A stretch of DNA of 64,000 nt, taken from the NCBI RefSeq assembly GCF_964204865.1, contig NC_135251.1, positions 15,438,001 to 15,502,000 of the forward strand. Direction: 5' to 3'. The notes under the pieces were generated by a model. It had not been told where the DNA came from. It saw only the letters and a list, made by a program, of their open reading frames with translations, and ran no database searches. Origin of the DNA: Styela clava (taxonomy: Eukaryota > Chordata > Ascidiacea > Stolidobranchia > Styelidae). The position numbers and the translations under genes were made by a program. This document shows positions 50,547 to 62,334 of the stretch, one piece after another (position 1 is the first letter of the stretch; the number at the start of each line of letters is the position of its first letter).

Positions 50547-50977
50547 ACGGCGGTTTTGACGGTGAATTTTTTTTATTTATAATCTACGCTCGAGGAGTAT
50601 ATTACATTTTTCTAAGTAACAGAATTTATCGTGAGACACGTTTAGACTAAATTATACTATATCCTAACAATTTAGTGAACAGCCACTCGTTTAACGAGCC
50701 TACAATTTAATTATAATTAAACAAATGAAAACACGCAGCAAAGTTGATGCTGAGTGCAGGGGTTCAATAGCGCAGTAAATATTCCAATATATTGCAAAGC
50801 AATAAGGAAATAAAATTCATAATCTATTCGAGAGATTCATCACTGCTTAATTTTTGTAAGAATGTATCTTCTTAGAAAGAAAATATTTATCAAAGTTTCA
50901 CAAATCATGCAAAAATATTCACTTCGATGTTTGGAAGTACATATTTGTGCAAACCATTATTTTCGAAGATGAACATT

Positions 50978-51253
50978 ACAAAGAACAAGCAAAGAAGTGG
51001 GTTTGGTGATGCCCATTTAGAATCTGTTTCAATCTTGGCATCGTAAAGCTATCCAGCGTGATGCAGCAACGTGACAGTGTCACATTAAATATCATTGTAA
51101 TATATTTTTAATAAGACAAAGAACAAGCAAAGAAGTGGGTTTGGTGATGCCCATTTAGAAAATGTTTCAATCTTGGCGTCGTAAAGCTATCCAGCGTGAT
51201 GCAGCAACGAGACAGTGTCACATTTAATATCATTGTAATATTTTTTTAATAAG
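50978..51253. repeat. tandem duplication of a 138-bp unit
   Basis: Two adjacent copies each begin ACAAAGAACAAGCAAAGAAG and contain GTGATGCAGCAACG and a GACAGTGTCACATT segment; they differ at only a few positions. Lies inside the nested hAT-like element. Confidence 0.85.
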
Positions 51254-51652
51254 ATGACTGAGTTGAGTTCACGTATTGTCGCAGTTTTTGCGCGCTATTC
51301 CGTTTTCAACTTTCAAAAAATATATGCGACCCGCAAAAGACTAGCAACTCTGAATTTTGTCTTGCAAGCGACATAAAATTTGCCGACCCCTGGGCCGTAG
51401 CCGATAATCAGTCACGGCTTCTTCCACATCCGAGTCAATGAATCCAAAAACAAATGGCTGGTTAATTATGGACTGGTGATCGGACTGGAGGCCGTGATAG
51501 GATGAGGAATCGGGGATGAATTTTTCCGAAATATTTTGGTGCAGGTCATCAGGCTGTACGAATGAATGAGATCATTATTATAAGTTTGGGAAAATTGACT
51601 TTGTTTTTTTTATTTTAATGTGAAATGGGGTGAATTTAGGAAGTGAAATGCT

Positions 51653-51859
51653 ATGAGGCAAGAGTACACGCCAGTTTTTGAGGAGGTAGAACCCTGGATT
51701 CTTTCCTTTCCGACCTATTATATGGTGAAAAAGGGGTTTTCAGCCGTGCTACTATTGCTATTAAAACAACGAAATCACCTTTTCATCAGTAAACGGGGTA
51801 ATTTTAGATATAATAAAAAACTCGCTGAAGAACACCAAGCTCATCTATCTCATTAAAAA
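51653..51859 (+). pseudogene. C-terminal remnant of a hAT transposase (ZBED/SCAND3-like)
   Basis: A 67-codon frame containing FPTYYMVKKGFSAVLLLL, KQRNHLFISKRGNFR and EEHQAHLSH at its end. This resembles the dimerisation region and C-terminus of hAT transposases in the ZBED5/SCAND3 group (FP-x-YLVEKGFSAV, RGDLR). It belongs to the surrounding hAT element, of which no other coding part is left. Confidence 0.6.
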
Positions 51860-52069
51860 ACACTATAAACTATGATTTGTCTTCTTATTTGGTCTGTACT
51901 ATATTCGTTTCAGACTTTATATTTTTTGTAGTGCAGGGGGGCGATGAAATTGCATAAACTACTTTAGGGGGGCGATGGTCAAAAAAGTTTGGGAACCACT
52001 GAGCCAGACGATCAATATCTACGCTACCGTAGATCACACCATATGGGTAAAGCTGTAATCGTTGGTGTA

Positions 52070-52317
52070 CAGTGTTCCCTCTAAGGTGTGCGCGCGCACA
52101 CAGCTTTCAGAGGCTGCGCACACGCATAGATTTACTGCGCACAGACGTATTTCGATGTAATGTAACAATGTGCTCGGTTGGCAGGTTGAGAAAGTTTGTT
52201 GTTGGCCCACCCATTACCCGGTTAGAACGCCAAAATTTCTTCATTAGTTTTTGCACAAATATTAGTCATTTCCAAAAAAGTGCGCACACATACTACAAAA
52301 AATTAGAGGGAACATTG
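52070..52317. mobile_element. Tip100-like hAT MITE
   Basis: The left end CAGTGTTCCCTCTAAGG and right end TTAGAGGGAACATTG are inverted repeats, with GTGCGC motifs inside each. 248 bp. The flanking eight bases (TTGGTGTA, TAATGGTG) do not match directly. Confidence 0.6.
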
Positions 52318-52659
52318 TAATGGTGTAGCGTATCGTTTATACAAAAATGATTTTTCTAAGTCCAAAATATCTTCTAATTATATAATCTGATGTCAATATT
52401 CCCTTCAATTCATGCTATTTTAATCTATTTATGAATTATCAGTCTTAATACAACCAAATAGAACAGAAAGGGTACAATGAATATAACAGTCATCACAATA
52501 TAAGAAAACAATACATACAATTGAAACTGAAGACACACCCTGAAATCAAGAAAAACCCTAAAATCCGGTACACAACTGGTCATTTGCATGATACAGGCAT
52601 TTTAAAAAACCATACACGATTATTTAGATTCTAGATTCTAGAATTAGATACAACGCAAT

Positions 52660-54732
52660 CAAGGTTCCCTCTAAGCTGCGCAACCGCGCAATACCACCAG
52701 AACATTTGCGCAGTAAAATCTCATGCTCGCGCAGCAACATTTCGTTTTTAAATCGTGGCTCATATTTCATATGTCATTTATATTAACGCTCAACTAGAAT
52801 GCTCGTTTTATGTTTCACGCGTATTCTGGTTAACACTAGTCATGGTGATGTCACACACGTGTCTGTCACGAATACCTTGATTTCTGTATGCCAGCGTGGG
52901 TCGGTTTTTAAAATTTTCATCGGCGCTCTGAACTTCGTGTTGTCGACCCGGCAAAATCTTGTTATTGTCCGTAGTGTAATCGAAGAGATGAAGATATGGG
53001 ATGGTTTAGAATTTGAATAGGTATCAAATGTTGCAAAGCTGGAATTTGAAGAAGAGCTGAGTTTAAGCGAGTGCTAGCACTGTCGGCTCTTAAATCTCTA
53101 GATTGGTACACACGTGGCCATGAGCTTAAACTGAATGATACCCATGTTATATAGCAGGGATGGCGAACCACTGACCCGCGGGTCACAAAGTGACCCACCG
53201 CGTTTTATCCGTGACCCGCCAAGGCACGAATAAAATTTAAAAAATGCTAACATATCAGTGATAAAAATTTATAAAACCGGCCTTGAATTAATTTAACAAT
53301 TAAAAACTATTATAATGTACCGTCAGTTGGGCAGTAGGGCTGCGATCGCTCATATTCAAATGTGGATTCAAATGGACGCATGTTTCAATGTCTGCACCGC
53401 TGTGTACCGTTATTCATTTATTGGCTCTGACATCGTTTATAAAATAACAATGCAATTAATCTGTTCATTTCTCGCAACGTCTTGTTTTTTTCGGAAGTGC
53501 ATCTGTATACTGTTTTAGGGGTTATACGAGAACTAGATGCTACTTTGCATTTTATTAGTTTCTCGCCTACAATGCCATTGAGAAAACAAAATATTTCAAA
53601 CTTGAAATAAAAACCTAGGAATCTGAAATAACAATTGGGCAGTGTAAAAGTGTCTTAATGTGGCTGAAAGCTGATCAAAAAATATAACACTATCAGAGTG
53701 GAATTCTCTCCAACTCTTTGAAATATTTTGCCACATAATCATAAACGTTTTTGGTAATTCATATGCGTTATTTCGTACTCCAATTTCATAAAATCGAGTG
53801 CCATATAAAGTCCCTGATAGAAGCGTTGCATAAGTAAAGCCCAAAACTACACCAACACCAACAGAAGCTTATAAGATTTGTTCCAGAAGTTTCATAATTA
53901 TAGATACAAACATTGATTAAGTAACTGTGACCCACTCACTTCTGTTACGCGATAAAAACATAATTTTTGACCCATTCATTGCCATTCGCCATCCCTGTTA
54001 TATAGCATTGTTGTAAGCATGTTTCACCAGAAATTACTAAAAAAAAAGTTTTAAGCGTTTTCATATTCAGCATATTAACCAAAACCAATAATATACTAGT
54101 TTTCTTTATCTGACGTGTAAGTGAAATGTCAATTCAAGGAAGTAAAGCTAAAAATAAAAAAATTAATTTTAAAGTGGAATGGCTAAATACAACAGTGAAG
54201 TGTTCGACACTAATTTGCAATCTTGATACCGGTATGCATAAGCTAAAACAACTGCTAAACTTTGCAAAATTTATTGCTTGTCAACGTACACTAAATTGCC
54301 ACATTTATGGTGAAGCAAAAATTACGGCTTCGAATTTTTGATAAGCATAGACTTCGTCGCCAGGGAAGAAATCATGCGGAGCATAAGACAAGCAAAATTC
54401 ATACTATGATTTTGATGAAAGCAATGATGTTTCAACAACAAAAATGTGGAGATTGTACATCAAGTATTGTACTTTGGATGATTGTCGATTGATTCAGCAA
54501 TAAACACAACAAACATGGACAAAATGTATAAACCTTGGAGAGGCACGAAACCAAAGAGAAGCTATTCGAGTTAAACGTGTGCTTTGTTCGCATTCCGACA
54601 ATACATAATAAGCTACTATTACTACATTTCACAAAGTTTGCAAATAATTTAGGATTCTGCTCAGCCTTAAAATATTCTTGCTCAGTAAAAACAATATTTG
54701 CGCAGTGTGAAATTTTCTTAGAGGGAACACTG
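52660..54732. mobile_element. Tip100-like hAT element with a nested hAT element
   Basis: The left end CAAGGTTCCCTCTAAGCTGC and right end TTAGAGGGAACACTG are inverted repeats, flanked by AACGCAAT (52652-52659) and ACCGCAAT (54733-54740), seven of eight alike. It has GCGCAG repeats at both ends. 2073 bp, of which 843 bp is the element at 53155-53997. An open frame at 54126-54341 may be a transposase trace, but no motif is recognised. Confidence 0.8.
53155..53997. mobile_element. hAT element nested in the Tip100-like element
   Basis: The left end CAGGGATGGCGAACCACTGA and the right end TTCGCCATCCCTG are inverted repeats; GTGACCC and GACCC motifs follow inside. Perfect 8-bp duplications TTATATAG lie at 53147-53154 and 53998-54005. 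843 bp, no transposase. Confidence 0.85.
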
Positions 54733-54740
54733 ACCGCAAT

Positions 54741-56172
54741 TGAAAACCACTGTCAATTCTTGGTACGTGGTAGTGGTCTCAAGAAATCCATAGCGACCCG
54801 TTCCATAGGAGAGCCGCTCAGTAGTTGTCGTAGATCACATTGTTTACGGCCATGTGTCATCTTAGCCGCAGCACATGGTTTGCAAAATCGAATGAACATT
54901 CTTCTGAAAAATTAATTTTCCGCAGAATTTACTCAGATAACTAGGCTCGGCGGTATGGTCAGCATATTAAACAAAGAGATACACATTTTATTATGAAAGT
55001 TCTTGATGCAAGTATTGCTAATTGCACAGAACTTATTTTAACAAACTGACAGAACTACAATACAAATTACACTACAGAAACTTGCAACTATTTGTACATG
55101 ATAAAATTTACAACACGGTGTACATCGCCAAAATATATTAGAAAAATATACTACATGCATGGAACGGAGGATAACGATATATATCAAGGTTACAACAAGA
55201 ACATCTAATATTCTGGAGTGTATGAAATAATATATATTATATATCTATGTGACTTGAGCTCCTGCTGCAGTTTTATTAGCATACTGTTTTTCAATAATTT
55301 TATTTGCCACCTCTTTTGCGTGGATATTTAACCTTATATTAACAAAACGTTTCAAAATTTTAAAAGCGACATTGTGGCAAGATGGAAAATTATATTTCAA
55401 GCAGTCAACTTTAACTGTCACAAAAGTAACTTGGCAAACATATATTATGAAAGGCATTAATATTGGCGCTAAATATAGTTTCTACGTCGCCCAAAAATAC
55501 GATTGCGTTTTTGGATGGGTGGCATAAATATTGGGTAAAACTATCAATTTTTATCATGCGTGTAAGACCGAAAATGAGTTAAGTAACGATTGATTAAACA
55601 TGGATAATAATTCCTAAAAAATGCCAATATAAATACGTTTGGTATCTGATTATGGGACGTAAGTAAATGTCAAAACCAAAAAAATTGGAAGACCGCGTTT
55701 ATAGGGTTCTGCCGGAAACATGAAGGCAAATTTTTCACTGTTGGATATCATTAAAATTACAATTAAGTTTTATCAACGGAAAGGTGGAAGACATGATGGC
55801 GTCGCTAGATCACCTAGTAAATATTTTACATTTTCCGACGCGAAAGGATCGTAATATCCTGACAATATGTTTATTGAATGCTGTAACACCAGTCGCGGCG
55901 ACTGGTCTTCAAATTTTGTACGTTATAATGCGCAACTCGTACGCTTCAATGAAATTCATTATGCCGCGCAATGGGCTAGCCATGAGACCGTTTATATTCT
56001 ATGAGTTTTGCAGCAACTGTTGCAACAGCTCGTTAAATCACGAAAAATTGTCCCGAGAAAATTTGGACATTTCATCAGCTTCTCGAATGATTAATGCAAA
56101 ACGCAGGCTTTGTGTGAACAGGTATCACACTACCAGTTCAAATAATATCTGCTTTAAACGTATGTTTTGGAT
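54741..56172. other. gene-free stretch with one possible transposase trace
   Basis: A minus-strand frame at 55457-55245 (70 codons, with ILKRFVNIRLNIHAKEV near its end) looks like the C-terminus of a transposase of unknown type. A plus-strand frame at 55784-56287 runs into the next element and has no recognisable domain. Nothing else supported. Confidence 0.35.
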
Positions 56173-56859
56173 CAGGGGTCTCCAAGTCAAAATACGTCAC
56201 GGGCCACTTTTTGATAATTTATCGATGACGCGGGCCACAAACCAACAAATTTGGTACAAAAATGATACACAAAAAAAAAAAATCTGAATATATTTGTTGA
56301 AATTATACTTGAATCTTACACAAAACGGGACATGAAACATATTCATTTACTTGTGCTGGATATTTGGCACCGTTTTGTAGCGATGAGAGACTCGATGTTT
56401 GGCCTTGTTTTGCGTTGGTTTGCTAGTCTTAAGACAGCATGCAAACGCTCGTCTGTTAGTCGTGAGCGAAAGGCTGATTTGTTAACTTTAATTGTTGAAT
56501 CAAAAATAATGCTGCTATTACTTCACAGGCTTTCCTTCAGCGAAAAAACGCGACTATTTCGCAATCATCTCACTTATGGAAAAGCTTGCTTCCACTGAAG
56601 CTTCACAAGTTTTGTTTATGCCTGAAAAAAAAATTCCCTGTTCCATCAGTGAAAATTTTAATTGCGATGGCTTTTCGTGACGAATTGTTTCAGTATAGAG
56701 ATGTTGTTTTCCCCCTATGTAATGAGCCGTAATGTCATCGAATGTTGTATTCCTTTCGAAAAGCAATAATTGCACAACATATGATCCACTGAACCTTGTT
56801 ATTATGATTTAATACAAAAAACAGATCTGTGTTGTGCTGTGCTGTGTTGGAGATCCCTA
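56173..56859. mobile_element. hAT-like MITE (CAGGGGTCTCCAAG)
   Basis: The left end CAGGGGTCTCCAAGTC and right end GTTGGAGATCCCTA pair as inverted repeats, with CACGGGCCAC and GCGGGCCACAAAC blocks typical of this class near the left end. The flanks TTTTGGAT and CTTTAGGT match at five of eight bases. 687 bp. Confidence 0.6.
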
Positions 56860-57154
56860 CTTTAGGTTAATGACGTTTCACGCTTGCGAGGGAAAGCGAT
56901 ATGTGTTTTTCATAAGGAAAGCAGAACTGTTACGTTGCAACGTAATTGCGAAACGTCGCTGCGTAACGAAGTGGTTAGGTTGTTTAACTCAAGTTCGCGC
57001 AGCGGACATGTGAAGAATTAGAGAACATTGAATAAAATAGCTTATACAATTTTACAAATAGGTTTTTCAAAAAAATTTTACGCTTTTCAATTTTGCCGAT
57101 GTTTGTACGATAATCGCGACATTTTATCTCTATCTCATAATTAGTCTTCTAGAT

Positions 57155-58651
57155 CATAGGTTCTCAAAGTGCTCCGTACGGAGCCCCAGGGCTCCGCGAG
57201 AGAAACCCAGGGGCTCCGCGAGCTATTCGATTACTCTTCGAAATACTGACTCAAAATTTTGTAACTGTTGAAAGAAGCAATAACAGCGTTGATAAAATCT
57301 GACAACAATACAGCCTCGAAATATGGTAAAGAGGCTGAATTAAAAATGACATTATTTATAAGCAGGAGCGCAGCCAGGATTCTTAAGAGGGAGGTGGTTC
57401 AAAATTGGAATCGGAAATTTCCGCGCAACATTCTTCGCCATTAAAAAAACGGATAACGAGATTTCTGTTGCGTAAAATATTCAATCCATGACCGATGCGA
57501 GCATTCAACGTGTCTCTTCGTTATAATGTAATTGTGATCATCGTTACTCAAGTTTGATTCGAGATTAGTATTAGTATTACTTAAATGAAAGAATACTATT
57601 CTAAAATAACATAAAATATGTAATAAACTGCCAACAATAAATAAAGTGGAGTCGTATTTTCGCGATCTTGGGATTCGTCAAACTTGATTTGTTCTTTCGC
57701 ACCTGAGATTATTTTTAAGCAGGATATCGCCGTTTAAAAAATCACAATGTCTGGGCAAAATACGAACAATTAGAATTTATTTTATTGCATTCGGCTCCGT
57801 CGGTAGTTTCAGATTGAAAAAAGGTACATCGTGGATCGCGTGCACAATTGATTGCGTGCGGCTTCGTCGGTAGTTTCAGAATGGGAAAAAAAGGTACATC
57901 GCGCGCACAATTGACTGTGTTTCGATTTCGCAGTTACTACGACGAAAACCTAACATAACACCAAATTTTGTGATTTACAATGTCTATAAAAGCGTTTTCA
58001 ATCTGAGGTGAGTCTGCTGAAGCCAAACGTGTGATCTTCCATTTTAAGTTTCAGTTTTAATATTTTAGAATGCCGTTTTTCAATCAAGAAATTTGAGTTG
58101 CGGATTTATCTCTTTATTAATTATAATTTTTAACATTTCGTCGCAGATGACTATTATATGGTAACATGTTTTTCACATTGAACTCATAATTTCCCACGAG
58201 AACAAAAAAGGAATTAACGTCGTCATTGTGTAACAATACATGTATATGCCGAGGGAAATTTTTGATTTAAGGAGAATAAACACCGGCGTAAAGATGTTCA
58301 AAACACGCCATGCTGACGAAAAAAATCGGCGATTGTAACAAAATAAAATCGCGCACGTTATTAGCGGCCTGTTAAGTCTTCCAAAAATGTCAAAAGAGAA
58401 AAGATTCGACCCCTAATTTATTAATATGTTCGTCAAGTGTCAAATTTACAGCTTTAGTATGAAATTCAGATTCATTTATGGCTTGTGTTAATCCTATTAA
58501 AAAAGGTTCAGCATTTTAAATAAGTAAAGTACTTTTAACTTGCCCAGGAATATTAATCTGAAAGTAACAATTTTAACATTTATTTTGGGGCTCCGCGAAT
58601 AATATTCAACTTTTCAAGGGCTCCGCAACACCAAAAGTTTGAGAACCCCTG
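57155..58651. mobile_element. hAT element with perfect 8-bp target duplication
   Basis: The left end CATAGGTTCTCAAAGTG and right end GTTTGAGAACCCCTG are inverted repeats, and GGGCTCCGCGA blocks follow inside both ends. Flanked by TTCTAGAT at 57147-57154 and 58652-58659. 1497 bp. No transposase recognised. Confidence 0.85.
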
Positions 58652-59076
58652 TTCTAGATTGTCTCTCAAACAATATAAAACTTGTCTAAATATAATATAA
58701 GGTTAGTGAGATATGAGGTTTCAAAGTTGCATAACTCACACGGGATAATAAGATAGAAAACTATCGCAACTTTCACGATACGCCGCGTTCCCGGACACAT
58801 AATGGCGTCCGATTTGCATCATGGCACTCGGTGTCTCCACTTGGTTTATAGTCACTCTGGATAACGCTTAGTCTCTAGAAGTCTAGACTGCAGGGTGGTC
58901 CAAGGTTGTCGGCTTCGCGGCCCACACTAATATTTTATTTTTGTATTGTTCGCGGGCCGCAATAGTGCACAATAGGTAAACAGTGCAATACAAAACAACC
59001 ACTCTAGAGTCCAACTCTAGATCTTCATGTATATAGTCCTGTGGCTGCGGTTTATGATCCGAACGGCGCTTCAGGC
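58652..59076. other. spacer with a hAT-like left end
   Basis: CAGGGTGGTCCAAGG at 58891, followed by GGCTTCGCGGCCCAC and, about 45 bases on, CGCGGGCCGC, looks like the left end of another hAT MITE. Its right end was not found. No gene. Confidence 0.4.
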
Positions 59077-59336
59077 GACAACTGCAGATAGATGAGGGTT
59101 CTCTGCTTGGCAAGTTCTAATCATTTCCTCCGTGTATGTGTCCATCCAGTTACAGCCTTTTGTATCTCGGGAAAGTCAGAGTTGAAAAGAGGTGCTATTA
59201 GCAGACGACAACTGCAGATAGATGAGGGTTCTCTGCTTGGCAAGTTCTAATCATTTCCTCCGTGTATGTGTCCATCCAGTTACAGCCTTTTGTATTTCGG
59301 GAAAGTCAGAGTTGAAAAGAGGTGCTATTAGCCGGA
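59077..59336. repeat. tandem duplication of a 130-bp unit in the retrotransposon remnant
   Basis: Two adjacent near-identical copies begin GACAACTGCAGATAGATGAG and end with GAGGTGCTATTAGC. On the minus strand each copy reads as part of a pol-like region after RNase H. The units differ at about two positions, so the duplication is recent relative to the element's decay. Confidence 0.85.
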
Positions 59337-59443
59337 TATTGATAACAGGGTACAGTAAAGTAGACACACAGTCCGGGCGCTTACAGCGTTTGGTTTGACG
59401 AGGCAGTCCATCTGCATTACCATGTTTAGTCCCTGCTCGATGT

Positions 59444-59785
59444 TCAAACCTGAAGTTGTGTGAACAGTGTAGAAATCCAGCGAACCACCTTCCCTTCTGG
59501 TTCTCGGAAATTTAAAATCCACTTCAAGCCACAATGATCAGAGCGAATCAAAAAGTGTCTGCCCCACAGATAATGGCGAAAATGACGTACTGATTTAACC
59601 ATCGCCAACAGCTCCCTCTCTGTTGTACAATACCGACGTTCCGTCTTAGATAGAGTCCTACTGAAATAAGCATGTCCCCCCCCCCTTGCAGTTGTGATAA
59701 AACAGCACCAGTAATACTCGCGTCGGTGTCCAAAATAAACTCCCCTTGAACCAAACGAAAAGCCAGAATATGAGCTGACACTCAT
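59444..59785 (-). pseudogene. RNase H region of Ty3/Gypsy-like pol
   Basis: The motifs are LDTDASITGAVLSQLQGGG in one frame and FSRTLSKTERRYCTTEREL, KSVRHFRHYLWG and IRSDHCGLKWILNF in another, the standard RNase H block order of Ty3/Gypsy pol. The frame changes near a run of ten C (about 59680-59690 on the plus strand). Not functional as read. Confidence 0.8.
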
Positions 59786-59788
59786 AAT

Positions 59789-60450
59789 TCACGTTTTTTT
59801 AATCCAACGAACCAGAGGAGATGCTAGGGTGGCATAACCAGATACAAAACGCCTATAATAGTCGGCAGTTTCCAAGAAACTTCTAAGATCTGATATTACT
59901 CGAGGCGTTTCCCATTCGACTATTGTTGCTACATTGGGAAGATCACAGCAAACTCCTTCGGAAGAAATTTTGTATCCAAGGTAGGTAACTGATTGCCAAC
60001 ACAACTGGCGTTTAGTCGGCTTATGTTTCAAACCAGCACCTCGAATGAAAATCTCCCTCAAACTGCTCAATGAGGCGTCAAAATCCCATTCGTGGGCTAA
60101 AACATCATCCAAATAATTTGAACAACATTTCCCGACTGAAAACGGTTTTCTTTTTGCCAGGCAGATCAACTTCTACCTGGCAGTATCCACTAGCTAAGTC
60201 AAGTGTTGAGAACCAGCTTGATCCGCTAAATGACCCCACGATGTCATCTATTCGAGTTAAAGGGGAACCATCTATGTAGGACCTGTAGGTAATTGAATTA
60301 GGTGCCTAAAATCAATACAAAAACGCGTACTACCATCTTTCTTAGGTATCAGAACAATTGGTAACGAGTGCGGGCTATCACTCAGCTCAATCACTTCTTG
60401 TTCAAGCATCTTGTCAACAGTGTCCTCCGCTATTTGTCTCCTTGCCCAGC
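59789..60450 (-). pseudogene. reverse transcriptase region of Ty3/Gypsy-like pol
   Basis: On the minus strand the upstream part reads IVLIPKKDGSTRFCIDFRHL (the fingers motif). After several stops comes SNYLDDVLAHEWDF with the YLDD catalytic motif, then AGLKHKPTKRQL and VTYLGYKISSEG, typical of Ty3/Gypsy. The block order is correct but the frame is broken between the two parts. Confidence 0.8.
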
Positions 60451-60472
60451 CAAGACGCCGGGCAGAGGCGTA

Positions 60473-61020
60473 GCCAGAATATTTTGCTCCCGGGGCAAAC
60501 TATAAAATTGGCGCTCCGACCTCCACGTTCAATCATATTTTCTATTACATTTAATTGTATATGAAAAAACAATTCAAATTTTAATGGAATATTTCATTTA
60601 AAGAAGAGGTAAAGCTGTACAAAATATAGCACATGTCTATTATGTCCCACTCAGTTACTGTCAAAGTTGATTTACATAGTCTACAATAAATTTATTTTTC
60701 TTGATTTCACTGTCGCAAACTGGTTAATCACGTCATCAAAATCTGTTTTTTCCAATGTTTCTTTCTCAACACTTAGAAGTGTTAGATCACTGAGACGATC
60801 ATGTCCCATTGATGCACGCCAATACGACAAAATAAGTTTCAATTTGCTGAAAGACCGTTCACAGCATGCAATTGAAACTGGTATTGTTAACAAAATCTGT
60901 GGAGAAAATCGCAGATTCGGGAAAACGTCGTCACCAAAAGACACAATAAAGCCAAGAAAAGCCAAAGGAGTTTCTGGTTGACCTTCAGTTACTGAGCAGC
61001 ATTCTGCAATCTCCAATTTC
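60473..61020 (-). pseudogene. hAT transposase C-terminal fragment inserted in the retrotransposon
   Basis: On the plus strand CAGAGGCGTAGCCAG at 60473 looks like a hAT terminus. On the minus strand, from about 60985 to 60681, a frame encodes VSIACCERSFSKLKLILS, RASMGHDRLSDLTLLSVEKE and DFDDVINQFATVKSRK, the hAT dimerisation region of ZMYM1-like transposases. Only the C-terminal part is present. The right end of the insertion is not defined; the frame runs on into the gag-like sequence. Confidence 0.7.
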
Positions 61021-61084
61021 GGTGAAATTTTGGCGCTCCTGTACCTTGGCGCCAGGGGGCATATGTGTCCCTGTTGTCCACACC

Positions 61085-61290
61085 GAAAACTGGATTTGGA
61101 AAATCTCGTGCCCAATGACCCGTTTGCTTATAGTAGGGACATGGCCTAGAGCCGTAGACGGTGGTGTAAGAGTTGGTGGTCTGCGACAATCACTGATTCT
61201 ATGTTCCACTTGACCGCATCTGAAACAAGGGATAATGGAACTTGGGGATACACGGGATCTCGTTGGTAATATCAGCCCCAAATATCTCAT
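61085..61290 (-). pseudogene. gag zinc-knuckle region of the retrotransposon
   Basis: Two CCHC-like motifs in different frames: CFRCGQVEHRISDC and CPYYKQTGHWARDF (the last Cys replaced by Phe). They lie upstream of the reverse transcriptase in the expected gag-pol order. Confidence 0.6.
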
Positions 61291-62334
61291 CGTTAGAAAT
61301 TGCTACGGTTGCTACGGTAGCTTAAATTTGGTTCCCTCTTTTGTGGCTTGCCATGGCCTTTCATAACTTTAATATCTGGTAGCCAACGACATTACATCTT
61401 TCAACATGGCGGATTGCAAAGGCCAATGTGGAAATGAAACTTGTATAACCTTCACAAAAATTGCGATTTGGCCAAGTCATTCTTAATCCTTATCCTAAGG
61501 CTTCAATTATGGATAAGCTCGACTAGCTAGCTGTTTCAATGCACCGCCAAATTCATTATTGGTTTCTCTTGCCAGCTTCGCGGACTGACCGAAAACGGCT
61601 CGAAGCATTTCAATACCCCCTTCACTTCGAAATACTTTTTAAAATGGCGTACGATAGCCTCAAAGCATTCACGTTCGTTCACAATCAATTCAATGACTCA
61701 GAGCATTGCCTACCATGCAAATGCCTAATTCACTCCCCCATCGTGTCCACATATATCCCAACCATTAGACTCGGCTATAGCCTTAAAATGGTACAAAAAT
61801 GAGCCCAAATGTTTCGATCAATCAAATTTATCCGGTTGTCGTTCCGGCCTGAACATAACCCCTCATCACATGTTCCAGTGGAACCCTTTGCTATACCGGT
61901 ATCATCCTATTGACTAACATAACAATATCTAAGCCTATCCAGATTTAAACACATTAGGTCACCTATTTAAGAACTAGGGACAATTTTACAGACTTAAAAA
62001 GACCCAAGAACACTAAAAATCTAACTGAAACAACCGCAGCTACATTACTGCAATCCACAGCCTTCTCTAACAGGATAACAAAAGAAAGAGTGACAGTGCC
62101 GTAGCGTCTCGGTGTCTCCAAAGTTAAAACACAAAATATAGCAGTAATATCAAATAACAGCATTCAAAAGACAAAAAAAAGCATGTCACGCTTTAATCAA
62201 CCAATGAGCATATATGCTCATTGATTCAACGAAATCGAGTAGGTTTATTTCATTTTTTGTCTAAATAAGCCAGGCTGATCGGCGCGGCCGATGGCGCATC
62301 GCATTCACTTGTCATAGTGTCACGGTAAAAAAAA

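Larger units (their letters stand above)
49994..51391. mobile_element. nested hAT-like element (CAGTGGTCGGCAAAATAC)
   Basis: The left end CAGTGGTCGGCAAAATACGG and the right end (reverse complement CAGGGGTCGGCAAATTT) are inverted repeats. Target duplications are not clear: the flanks GCGTATCC and GGCCGTAG do not align well. It lies inside the hAT element at 49753-52001 and contains the MITE at 50051 and the tandem repeat at 50978. Confidence 0.6.
49753..52001. mobile_element. hAT element with CAGTGATTCCCAAAG termini, carrying nested insertions
   Basis: The left end CAGTGATTCCCAAAGTGGGC and right end AAGTTTGGGAACCACTG are inverted repeats, with GGGGGGCGA stretches inside each. Perfect 8-bp duplications AGCCAGAC lie at 49745-49752 and 52002-52009. 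A second hAT-like element (about 49994-51391) and a MITE (50051-50546) are nested within it, and a transposase remnant lies at 51653-51859. Total 2249 bp. Confidence 0.85.

Noticed and set aside
50978-51253. Direct repeats that could suggest a CRISPR array
   Set aside because: Just two 138-bp adjacent units without spacers, in an animal transposon.
52072-52320. 82-codon plus-strand frame
   Set aside because: It coincides with the full length of a Tip100-like MITE; its sequence is terminal repeat.
55784-56287. 167-codon plus-strand frame
   Set aside because: No recognisable domain, and its last third crosses into a hAT-like MITE at 56173.
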